Source of the DNA: Mesocentrotus franciscanus
Lineage: Eukaryota > Echinodermata > Echinoidea > Camarodonta > Strongylocentrotidae
DNA length: 64,000 nt
Reading direction: 5' to 3'
Assembly (NCBI GenBank): GCA_037976565.1
Contig: CP137675.1
Coordinates: 30,393,820-30,457,819 of the forward strand
This document shows, in pieces, positions 12,126 to 22,394 of this stretch. The notes beneath the pieces were generated by a model. It saw only the letters and a list, made by a program, of their open reading frames with translations. It made no database searches and was not told the DNA's origin. Position 1 is the stretch's first letter. The number at the start of each line of letters is the position of its first letter. The translations under genes were made by a program, and so were the position numbers.

Positions 12126-12760
12126 AAGGAAAAGGGAAAGGGAAAGAGGAGAGAAAGGGAAAGAAAGAAGAGGAAGAAGAAAAGAAAGGGGGAAGAAAGA
12201 GATCGGGGGCGAAAGGGCCTTGCCTGTTTTCTCCCCCATCAAAAAAAAGAGAGAAGAAAGGAAAGGGAAAGAAAAAAGAAAAGCGGAGATAAAGGGAAGG
12301 AAAAAAAGAGGAAGAAGAAAAGAGAAGAAGGGGGATATCAGTTGCAATTTTCCCGCAAACAAGTTGTGGATCGGGGGGGGGGCAAAAGGCCCTTGCCTCT
12401 CTCCCACACCCCTGCCCCGCCAAAAAAAAAAGGAGAGAAGGAAGGGAAAGGGAAAGAGGAGAGCTAAAAGGGAAGAAACAAAACAGAGGAAGAAGAAAAG
12501 AAAAGGGTGAAAAGAAGGGGAGATCAGTTGCGATTAATCCCGCCAACAACGTGTGGATCGAGGGGCCGAAAGGCCCTTGCCTCCCAGCAAATCTTAAAGA
12601 GAGAGAACGAAGGGAAGGGAAAGGGAAAGAGGAGAGAAAGGGAAAGAAGAAAAACGAGAAAGAAGAAAGGTAGGGGAGATCAGTTCCGAATTTTCCCGCC
12701 AACAAGGTGTAGATCGGGAGGGGGGAGGGGGCCTAATGGCAATTCGCCTGTGAAATGCAT
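12049..12760. mobile_element. Related hAT-derived tandem repeat block (right end unclear)
   Basis: Starts 'ctaggcgcggatcaagggg', close to the left end of the element at 10868, and contains at least three more units with 'cccgccaacaa.gtg.agatcggg' (about 12330, 12520 and 12680), each followed by purine-rich filler. The right terminus is degenerate ('attcgcctg') and I see no target duplication. It may be an independent insertion or a local duplication of the first element. Confidence 0.55.
12089..12122. repeat. (GA)n microsatellite
   Basis: An uninterrupted GA dinucleotide run inside the hAT-derived block. Confidence 0.95.
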
Positions 12761-14425
12761 GACAGTGTTTTCCTAATAAGACTTTTTGTAATGCATTCAA
12801 ATGAATGGATGGTCTCTCACAGTGACAAGCTATTTTTTTCAATCGTTTCAAAGAGTTGTCTGAGCAGTTTCTTTTGGTAAGCAATATTAGGCATGCATAA
12901 TTTGTTGCTTGGTCAGACAAAGCTCCACCAATTATTCATTAAGAGTGACAAATACCCACATAGAACTGCTCAAAGAAATCACCTATTTGAGATGCCGGAG
13001 TAACAAGATGTCTGCTTTTTTGCACCGTTGGCTCAGGTGTAAAATACCTTAAGCAACACCCTATCCATTTTTTATTTTTAATCAAAATGGCAGCTCCCAT
13101 TGGAGAATGGCTAGCAAGGACACTTCAAACTTTTGAGAGGTTGTTTTCCTTGCTAAGTAATCAAATAGGAGTAATTTCAAGATATTTCAATTGGCTCACA
13201 CTTCTTATAAAGGCTATCAGCAACAGTTTGTTGGGTTTCAGTATCGTTTAGTAAGTGCAAGAGCGGTGTAACATTAAAACAAAACAAAAACAAAAACAAA
13301 AACCTTTAATGAAAATGTCAAGCGCATTTTCATGGTGCTAATTAGATTCATATATCTCACCAATGCAAAATGAGGTGGCATTTAAGTTCATATCACATGC
13401 AACTGATGCAAGTACAATCATGTGTATATTGGTGTTGATATTTTGAGGTCACTTTCCGCACATCGGCCCCCAATAATAAGCATGTGCTGGAATCGAACCT
13501 AAATAGGAAGTAGATTGCTATCGCATACGGTTTCAATGTGTTAATTATTGGACAAAGTACTTTGAATGTGACTGAATATTTCCCATCTTCTCCCATATTT
13601 CCTGCAAGACAAGATGAGAGGCCGATAACCTATCTCTAAAGCAGGCCTACTTTTAGTGAACCCTTCACCCCGCGGTAGAAACGTTTGATTTTTATGTTCT
13701 TTCTTCCACTTCTGCAATAATCAACAGGCCTGGGATTCATGAACCAATAGATCATGCATTACATTCAGTAATGTCCACTATATTTTCTGCTTGTTGATGT
13801 TGGAGGGTTATTTTCAATTTTACTTTCAATCTAAACGGTATATTTATTTGGAATGATTGCATGGATTAATCAAATTTCATTTCTGTATTTGGATCCTTCT
13901 CTTCATTTAAGCGGTCTTGAAAGTGCATGACGAATTTCATTATTGATATGATATTGAAAATGTATTTTTAAAAGCCCTAAAACGATATGGCATCAAATAT
14001 ACTTGATTCAAATTTCAATTAAAAAAAATAAAGACTCTATACTTCTTAACAATTTTGTTTTAAATGAAAAATTATAATGATTGTGTACAGGTTGGCATCA
14101 CCGTTAGGTTACTTCAGAGCGTCGGTCTGGTTTGTGTTTCTTTTCTTTTCTGGAAGCTAGACGTGATTAACAGTAATCTTATTCAGAAAATATCTGCAGC
14201 CCCCACACGCAGTCAGGTGGTTAATCAAGCAATGGACATGTCAGGGCGCCGTGACGCGACGCACAGACAAAAACACCCTAGAACTTATATTTTGAGCTAG
14301 ACTTGATTAACAATAATCTTATTCAGAAAATATATTAGATTGAAGCTAACCCATCTGTAGTAGAAACTTTTTCGTTGGATACAAGCCAGTTTGTAACGAA
14401 CCGATGATACCTATTCAACATCGGT
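12761..14425. other. Non-coding, nothing recognised
   Basis: AT-rich sequence without exon-like frames with splice signals. A short (CAAAAA)n run is at 13276-13303. The phrase 'tagacttgattaacaataatcttattcagaaaatat' at 14298 repeats one at 14158, a local duplication of about 36 bp. Confidence 0.45.
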
Positions 14426-14430
14426 CTAGC

Positions 14431-14464
14431 TCGTTGTCTCTGTATCTGTCTGTCTGTCTCTGTC

Positions 14465-14499
<35 letters not shown>

Positions 14500-14753
14500 G
14501 TCTCTCTCTCATTCTCACCACCCCTCTCTCTCTCGTTTGCTCTCTCACTGTCTCTTTTACCCTATCTTCTTTTTTTTCCTGCCATATACAATTAAGTACC
14601 TTCATATACCCCCTACACTCTCTCTCTCTTTCTTTTATGACTGTGTATCTTTTCCTCGCCTCCTCCCTCTCCCGAGTCTCTGTCTAATCTCTTTCTCTCT
14701 CTCTCTCTCTCTGGCTGTCTGTCTGTCTGTCTCTCTCTCTGGCTGTCTGTCTG

Positions 14754-14812
<59 letters not shown>
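14431..14812. repeat. CT / TCTG simple-repeat region
   Basis: Long pyrimidine tracts made of (CT)n and (TCTG)n, the longest pure (CT)n at about 14757-14808. Confidence 0.95.
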
Positions 14813-14813
<1 letters not shown>

Positions 14814-16682
14814 CCTAACTCTCATTTCCTCTGTCTGTCTGTCTTTAACTGTAGTCTGGCCCTTTCTGTCTATCCGTCTCCCTCCACCTCGTTGTATTGT
14901 ACCACTTTTTTTTGCTTTTTCTGATTTTTCCTTCCACCTGTATTATTTCTTTGCTTTCTTCATACGTCACTTTCCTTTTGTCTTCCCTCATCTTCTACAT
15001 TCTTCATAATCTATCCTCCTCTCATCTTCGGGAATGTTTATAGGGACAAAAATCCCTCGCTTATCGGTCGATTTCATCATCTTTCTGAGGGAGGGGATTC
15101 CCCCATTTCAGTTCAAAGTTATGATCCGCTTACAACAGAGGCAGTCATGTTCATGTGGTTTTCACGCTTGGAAAAGCACACATCATTGTGGAAATTAGAC
15201 ATTCATTTAACAATATGGAGTTGAAAATTATGTTGTACAATAAAAAGTACGTCAAATTTTGCTCTGATTATATACTTGCGAGCTACTTACCCTTTGGAAC
15301 TCAAAAGAATAACTTAGTCATCAAAACATGAACTACATTATACATGTAGTAGATCTCATATCAAATAACTATGAAATGTTCCGGTATACGTTCTTTTAAA
15401 AAAATGGAAAAGGGAGAAGTTTCACTTTCTATACTCTCAGTAGGCTTTTGATTATGTTCTAGAAATATTCCAAAATACTTCTCAGTTTCATAACCAAAAT
15501 TGATTATAAAATTATAATTATATTTTGTTTTGAAGATGGATTGCATGATAGATGTGACAATATTAGTTTAATCTTTTGAATAACATGGTACAGCACTATC
15601 ATGACCACGCTCAATATCACTGCCGTTTTGTGAATATACGTGAATCATATATTTTATGACGTAATGAACGAAGCTAGCGCAGGTGATTTTTAAGCGCGAG
15701 TGCCAATGTTTACGGCGGACAGAATGATGTTGCTTTACAAAAAGCATTGCCGAGAAAAAAGCCATCAGCCTGATCTAGCTAATGCAAAACAAAAAAGAGC
15801 AAAATTTGATATGTTCAAGGCTTGAAATGCAAGGTATTTGCCGGTGGAAAGTGTCATAATCTGTTATAAACATCACTTTAAAGGTCGATGACAGATATGG
15901 GATTAAACAGAAGAAATTGCTGTAAATGTTGAGGGATTCATATACTAATAATATGTATGATAAAGCAGAATTAAAAGGGGATACGTGGGGTTCTGAATTT
16001 ATATTAAAATATTGATGAAAAATCATTCAGGAACTGTAGTGAATACGTGGAAACTTTGGAATGTAATGGAAAAAAATACATATATCACTAAATTTCCAAG
16101 GTCGTGGCAATCTCAGCTTTTAAAACTCTCTCCATTTTTAAAACTCATATACATTTTACTAATTTTTCAACAAATTTTTTTCAAATTCCGTAGAGACCAC
16201 TAGGTGATAAACTTTAATCTATGATAGCCACTTCTTTCTACCTCTCTCTCTCTCTCTCTCTCTTTCTCTATCTCTCTTTCACACATATACAAAACACTCC
16301 CTCTCCCCAAATCTCCATCTCTTTCTCATTCATTATTTCCCGTTATCACTCTTGTGTGACACCAGAACAAGAGATAAACAAGAGAAAGATATTTTCTGAT
16401 CATAAAGTTGCGACAGTTTGAAAGCTGAAATCCGTAACGAGTTTTAAATCGGCTAATGGGTAATTCGACTGTGATTTATATGTCTCCAAGTCCCCGGTTG
16501 ACTATACACGAGAATAATATGAATAATCATTTCTGTTAGAAGCAACCTTTTCCTCTAGGATGTAAACAATGTATCCTGAGTAGAATGTTGTTCCATGTCC
16601 TCCGACAAGAGAGACTCTGCTCAGTGATAAAATTTAGAAGTTTTTAGTTAGTTTGTGAGATGGTGAAAAAGGGAAGAATATT
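14813..16682. other. Non-coding, one (CT)n tract
   Basis: AT-rich sequence with no supported exon. A (CT)n run lies at 16231-16265. Confidence 0.45.
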
Positions 16683-17729
16683 TCATTTTCGTAATGTAAT
16701 CAAATTTAATGCACAAATCTTCGTTAACATAAGTGCTCCGTTACAAATTATTTCTTTCACCCGTTTACGAATATTTAATTGTATTTCAATAGTCTGAATT
16801 CGAGTTGCATTATATTCCGTGTTGTTAGGTAGGACCATGGACCTATTACGGATGGACATTCGTCGTTTTCTTAACGAATTCATTGTGATTGTCTCCGTCA
16901 ATGTCGTCTCAATAACATTCCGTACATGTTTCTTCACTTTGATCTCATGAGGTCCACCGCCAAAAAGCCGGGACAGAATCAAGATAGTGATTTCACACAT
17001 GTTAATCATCATGCGCAGAAGATAATAACTCGCTTAAATCGTGGGAAATCGATGTGCAGTTCTGGTTTATAATCGGAAATTGTTGTTCCGTGTACTGTAT
17101 TTTATTTTGAAAAACACGTTTATATTTCCAGATAGAGGTTATATTTGGATTGGTTGTGATTTAAAATCCCGTTTCCAATTTCCTCATAATATTCCAAAGT
17201 TACAATGCACAGGGCTTATAAAGATCATGGCCTTCTAATTGTTTTATAAGGTCATTGGTGTGTGCGAAAGTGTGCGAATCAGTAATAATACATTTCATAT
17301 CACCAAAATCGTCTGCTTTTCCACTTTGCTGCTCCCCATTAGGGATGTTTTTTTTAAAGACACACTCTTACAGAGCACACCATCCAAACAAAACCCAAAG
17401 AGGGAAACTGCTCCTTTGTCAATGACCGATAATGCTTGAGCAGTCGTTATTGTTAGAACAGCTGAATGTTCTCATTAAGATGCACATAATCAGAAGGCGG
17501 TGGATCTCATGGGATCAAAGAAAGAATCACGTTGAATGTCCATCCGTAATAGGTCCATGGTAGGACAAGCCATGATGTTTGTCCTACCTAGCAGGCTAGC
17601 AACAATGCATGTTTACAATTCGCATTCTGATTACTGAATACATTTATTTGTAACAGGTGAATGAAATAACTTGTAACGAGGCACATAGCAAAGATTTGTG
17701 CATTAAATTTGATTACATTACGAAAATGA
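16683..17729. mobile_element. Palindromic MITE, copy 1, interrupted by a second element
   Basis: The outer arms start TCATTTTCGTAATGTAATC (16683) and end with the complement at 17729, with about 30 bp of exact pairing. Further in, the arms match the intact 298-bp copy at 22095-22392 (shared 'ggacaagccatgatgtttgtcctacc' core). The core is split by the element at 16836-17559. Removing that insertion regenerates the core seen in the other copy. Confidence 0.8.
16836..17559. mobile_element. Nested 724-bp terminal-inverted-repeat element
   Basis: 26-bp perfect inverted ends starting CATGGACCTATTACGGATGG, flanked by GTAGGAC on both sides (16829-16835 and 17560-17566). Because CCATGG is itself palindromic, the duplication could be read as 7 bp, or as 3 bp (AGG) with slightly longer ends. 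There is no transposase; the superfamily is unresolved. Confidence 0.8.
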
Positions 17730-17858
17730 CCTCTTCCCATATCGTCTACTGATCTTTGAGATGCAGGTGCATGGATGTTAACTCATATCATACAATATAT
17801 GAAGAGCTTGATTCCAAAAGGAGCTAAATCCATTTTTATCAAAATTGAGTTTTTTGTC

Positions 17859-18374
17859 TTAAAGGTACTATGTCCCATTTGCAGGCCAAAAAAATGAAAA
17901 GGTTCAATTCCAACGGCATTTGAAAGACAATACTAATTTAGAACTTCCCTGTCTTTAAGTGGGAAAATAACGACTATTAGTTGTCGAATCGACTTAGGAG
18001 CTATAGAGCCAGTAAGTAATAGTCTGATTTTTCAGACCATTGTACCGAATGGTCGTACGTTTTATGCTGCGCAAAGATTCAATCAGTTTAATTTTGGCCA
18101 TTACAAGAAGTGGGTTATTGATGTAGACAAATGCTCATGTACCCTTTACAGCTCATTTTATGTATGTTATTACCAAAGATGAAAAAGCCAGTCAGTCACT
18201 CAATAGTGTCTGACAGTGAAGTCTAGCAAGTAAACGGGTTTCCTTGCATAATTTGAATATTAGGACACTGCTAACGTTTAAATTTCACAGATAGGACATA
18301 CATGACATATTCATAATTCCTGCAAAGTTCTACAGAATTTGATGTTGGCTGCAAAAGGGACATAGTATCTTTAA
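17859..18374. mobile_element. Inner inverted-repeat MITE
   Basis: The ends TTAAAGGTACTATGTCCC and GGGACATAGTATCTTTAA pair over about 25 bp. The 516-bp interior is non-coding. Confidence 0.65.
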
Positions 18375-18649
18375 AATACTTATTTCCTACATGGAAATAA
18401 AATGCACTATATCACATTCTGAAATTTCATCTTGAAAGAAAAAAAAATTAGCTACAAAATTATGTTCAATTTCTAAAGGAGCTAAATCCATGAAAAACAA
18501 ATACCGGTAATAAAAAATTCAGCAAAAATAAAATAAACTTGGTAGATTTTTAAAACCATATTTTATAGGTCAAGGGCAACACCTCTACATATATCCAAAG
18601 ATGAACATACATTACTAAAGGGAAAGTGGTAGAATAAACTAGATGGACC

Positions 18650-18669
18650 TTCGACTGCGCGCAGTCGAA
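18650..18669. repeat. Perfect 20-bp palindrome
   Basis: TTCGACTGCGCGCAGTCGAA is fully self-complementary and sits at the left edge of the tandem-repeat element, just before 'atgcctccgcca'. Confidence 0.9.
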
Positions 18670-18811
18670 AATGATGCCTCCGCCATAGCGCGATTTTACA
18701 AACCAAAACAGAAGCAAATTTTAAAATTCAAGTTTGATTGTAATCCATTAACAGGTTCTCAGAATATTGTGATATCAAACTATTTTTCATATACATGTAT
18801 ATACTTTGATA

Positions 18812-19540
18812 TATTTTTGATCTTTGACCTCATGACCCTCAAATCTAATCAGTTCATTGGCTCTGCAAGATACAGTGCATACATGTCCATGTCCTGAGTT
18901 TGATAGTAATCCATCCGTCGGTTCTATTGATAATACGTTCACAAGCTTTTTTTGCATACATGAGCCCCATGACCTTTGAACTTTGACCTCGTGACCCCAA
19001 AATCTAATTAGTTCATTGGCTCTGCAAGATATATACATGACATAAGTTTGGCGGGAATCCATCAATTGGTTCTTGAGATAACGCGATCACAAGCTATTTT
19101 TGCATACATAATGAGGCCTGTGACCTTTGACCTTTGACCTCGGACCCCAAAATTTATTCAGCTCATTGGCTCTGCAAGATACATACATGACCAAAGTTTG
19201 GCGGGAATCCATCGATCGGTTCTTGAGATGATGCGATCACGAGCTATTTTTGCATACATAATGAGCCCTTTGACCTTGTGACCCCAAAATCTATTCAGTT
19301 CATTGGCTCTGCAGGATACATACATGACTTAAGTTTGGTGGGAATCCATCAATCGGTTCTTGAGATAAGGCGATCACGAGCTATTTTTGAATACATAATG
19401 AGTCCTGTGACCTTTGACCTTGGACCTCGTGACCCCAAAATCTAATCAGTTCATTGGCTCTGCAAGATACACACACGACCCAAGTTTGGCGGGAATCCAT
19501 CAATCGGTTCTTGAGATAACGCGATCACGAAAACGGGACG
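18812..19540. repeat. Tandem array of about five 140-160-bp units
   Basis: Each unit contains 'tgacc.caaaatctaatc', 'agttcattggctctgcaag', 'ggcgggaatccatcaatcgg' and 'gatcacgagctatttttgc'. Units begin near 18812, 18971, 19122, 19268 and 19408. The junctions are rich in TGACCT half sites. The array is followed by a (GTACGGAC)-like stretch and a hairpin (19594-19623). Confidence 0.85.
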
Positions 19541-19593
19541 TACAGACGTACGTACGGACGTATGTACGGACGGACGGACAACCCGAAAACATA

Positions 19594-19623
19594 ATGCCTC
19601 CGGCTACTTTGTAGCGGAGGCAT
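19594..19623. repeat. Terminal hairpin of the tandem-repeat element
   Basis: ATGCCTCCGGCTAC and GTAGCGGAGGCAT form a near-perfect 13-bp hairpin around a ttt loop. 'atgcctccg' also occurs at the left side (18672), so the array is bounded by related sequence. This looks like the terminus of a mobile repeat. Confidence 0.7.
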
Positions 19624-19968
19624 AAAAATGGTGATATACACGTACTCGGAAATACGTATACCCCAAGTAGATTTAGCTCCTTTTGGAATTAAACTCTTCA
19701 TATAATGATTGCCCTTCTGGCTCTCAATAAACCTTATGTACAATGCTCTAAAATATAACAAATTCTCCACTTTTCTTATTTTATTTTGTTCAAAATGTCA
19801 CCAATCTGTATCTTTGACTTTTCTGATTTCATTCTCATCATCATTTCGAGTCATCACACAACTACTTCCCAATAATATCTGGCAAAAGTAAGAGCCATGT
19901 CGTTGGCCTCTGCCAGGTCCCTGAAAGTACAGTGAGCTCATTCTGAACAACTTAAATATTGGTTTTCC

Positions 19969-20362
19969 TTAAAGATAAAGTTGAGTTCTGGTCATGCGAT
20001 TGCATTGTGAAAGAAACAGTGTGGAATTGATCAGAAAAGGTTGATCATCTGGCATATAAGTATTAATGTGTACTGCAAGGTTCTGGAATCATCAAAATGA
20101 TAAGAGATTTGGCCCAGTCTTGGTAAAAGTAACAAGCACTGTACACAGAAAGATGTATATGGGACTACACAAACATGTGGCATACAAATGAGGTCCTCAT
20201 TTTTAAACTGTAACATGTCATATTTAGAATATGAAGGCATTTGAAGAGCCATGCTTTTCAGGGAATGTTTTGTCTCTGATGTTCTTCCACACTTGCATAA
20301 TAACAATGAAAATGCTCCCAAATTATTTTTCACCTCTCCCCAGAACACAACCTTCTCTTTAA
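19969..20362. mobile_element. MITE with TTAAAGA.AAAGTTG ends (copy A)
   Basis: The left end CTTAAAGATAAAGTTGAG plus TTCTGG and the right end CCAGAACACAACC plus TTCTCTTTAA are inverted over about 25 bp. The first 200 bp match 33115-33325 closely, in the same orientation. No coding capacity. Confidence 0.65.
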
Positions 20363-20748
20363 AGGCATTGTTTAACAATGTTAAATCTGAGATGCACGAC
20401 CCTACGTGTTATCAGTGTCTGTGATATAGTGTAATCTTGAAGCCCTAAAAAAAAAATCGCGCTTCAAAATGATCAAGAAGTGCCTCAAAAAAGTTAAAAT
20501 CTTTGAGTGACCGGTTTTACCATACTCGTTTTCCCCAATAGACTGTAGTGTTATAAAAAACGGTTAGGAAAGCGCAAAATTTGGTTTCGATTTCCAATCA
20601 TAAATATCTTGATAATCAGACAGGCGATCGGCTTGTAAAAGTCATGGGGTTCCTGACTGACCTAAAGGTTTATAATTATCATTGCAGCATGAGCTAACTC
20701 CAGGATTTTGTTTCAGAATCTGAGACAAAGTTACCGGATCCCTTTAAA
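20358..20748 (-). mobile_element. Dispersed repeat (copy of 43986-44672)
   Basis: Abuts the previous element. On the minus strand it reads 'tttaaagggatccggtaac' and 'agctcatgctg', the same sequence as 43986-44340 on the plus strand at roughly 80% identity by eye. The ends are TTTAAAGG on both sides. Confidence 0.7.
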
Positions 20749-22094
20749 CCAGTGGAGAATGAAACAAATGAATACAAAATCAACATCAAAAACCTTCATT
20801 CCTTTCTTAGAGAAGGGACAAACACTCCCAATCTTTAATAATAGTAGTCAACAATATTGCAAACTCTACTCTTTTCTTATTGTTGCATAAATCTCAGAGG
20901 CTTTTATATTATATACATATATCATTATAATAACAGTCAATATACACATCTTGCAATATCAACTGCATTAATTTCACCTTGATTTACATGTAATTATATA
21001 ACTCAGTACATAAACAAGGGTACTGTATAGAGGGCCTATCTTGATAAGATGTAAACACTAGATTACAAATAACATTAAATAGTACCAGTTTCCTGACAAT
21101 TCTGAGGCAGGCATTCCTTTAACGATCATGTACACAGAGAAATTGAAAATAGTAATCATTAATAGTATCATGAATATGCATGCATCGCTGAGGGGGGCCC
21201 TAGACTACAGAATTCAAGCCCTTTATGCAGGAAGAGACCTTTATAGGCATACACTAAAAATAAGAAATATACAATAAACGAAGGCAAGCACATTTATAGG
21301 TAATACCGTCTGGTGCCTGCAAGAAGACTGTAAGAGTGATGGCTTATAAAGGCTTTCTTGCGGGCAGTCCATGATTGCATAAGAAATGTAAGATCTCTTT
21401 AGAATGGTTAAAATTCCAACTTAATCAAAAGGCTGCTACATGTATCACATAAACTCTATAAGACTTATAAACAAAATTCTTGGAAAAACAATCAATTCTT
21501 AATCCATCTGAAAAGAAGCTTAAAACTAAAGAAATACACAAATATGATAGGGCTAGTTTAAAATGAATCCTGATTTATGACTGACAAGGCAAATGACAAT
21601 TTGAGTGACTCAAGTCATCAAATAATCTGACTAAAACCCACTTATTAAGACCTTCAACTTATGATCCACACAGCACAAGAGAACAGCAAAAACTTTGTGG
21701 CTCTCCCGTTTAGCTAGAGGCATTTGGTGTCTAAAACGGGAAATGAGGTTAGACCAGACTTAGGTACAAAGCTCTCATTATAAATTGATTGTGAAATGTG
21801 AAATGATTAAGAGCTAGTGGTTAAACACAATTGAGCAATGGTAGCGTCTGTTCGGTTTCGTCACACATAAAGTAACGAGGGCTTGCTACTGTACTGTGGA
21901 AGATGTGCAGAACATCATGTATGTCAACAATTGACCTTACTATAGCCCTTGTACTGCTTATACTATAGCCCTCTTGTAATCCAAAATGACAATTCTCGTG
22001 AACAATTAAAAAAAAAATAAATGTATTACTTAACTAGGGTTTATAAGATGTTACAAACAAATAAATCACATTCAAAATACAATCATCATCAATA
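20749..22094. other. Non-coding, nothing recognised
   Basis: AT-rich; no exon with convincing splice sites on either strand. It could belong to a very long FEM1 3' UTR or to intergenic DNA. Confidence 0.4.
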
Positions 22095-22392
22095 GGCCAT
22101 TTTCGTAATGTAACCAAATTTAATACATAAGTCTTTGTGAAGTGCCTCAATACAAATTATTTCATTCACCTGATAAGAATAATAGTATTTCAATAGAATG
22201 CAAACTGCATATATTAACTGTTGCTATGTAGGGCAAGCCATAATGTTTGTCCTACCTGGCAACAACTAATGTATGCAGTTCGGATTCTTTCTATTGAAAT
22301 GCTATTAATCTTATCAGGTGAATAAAATAGTTTGTATCGAGGCACTTCACAAAGGCGTATGCATTAAAGTTGGTTACATTATGAAAATAGCC
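22095..22392. mobile_element. Palindromic 298-bp MITE, copy 2 (intact)
   Basis: The ends GGCCATTTTCGTAATGTAAC and its near complement are flanked by TA (22093-22094 and 22393-22394). Both halves pair almost throughout, meeting at 'tgtagggcaagccataatg' and 'tttgtcctacc'. A TA duplication suggests Tc1/mariner mobilisation. Confidence 0.8.
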
Positions 22393-22394
22393 TA

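Larger units (their letters stand above)
17797..19703. mobile_element. Large inverted-repeat element hosting two further repeats
   Basis: The 34-bp arms (17797-17830 and 19670-19703) contain ATTCCAAAAGGAGCTAAATC and its complement with about two mismatches. Between them lie a 516-bp inverted-repeat element (17859-18374), a third internal copy of 'aaaggagctaaatccat' at about 18475, and the tandem array at 18812-19540. Confidence 0.65.

Noticed and set aside
10843..12776. Several long Lys/Arg/Glu or Ser/Leu/Phe frames
   Set aside because: They follow the purine-rich tandem units inside hAT elements; no domain or splice signal.
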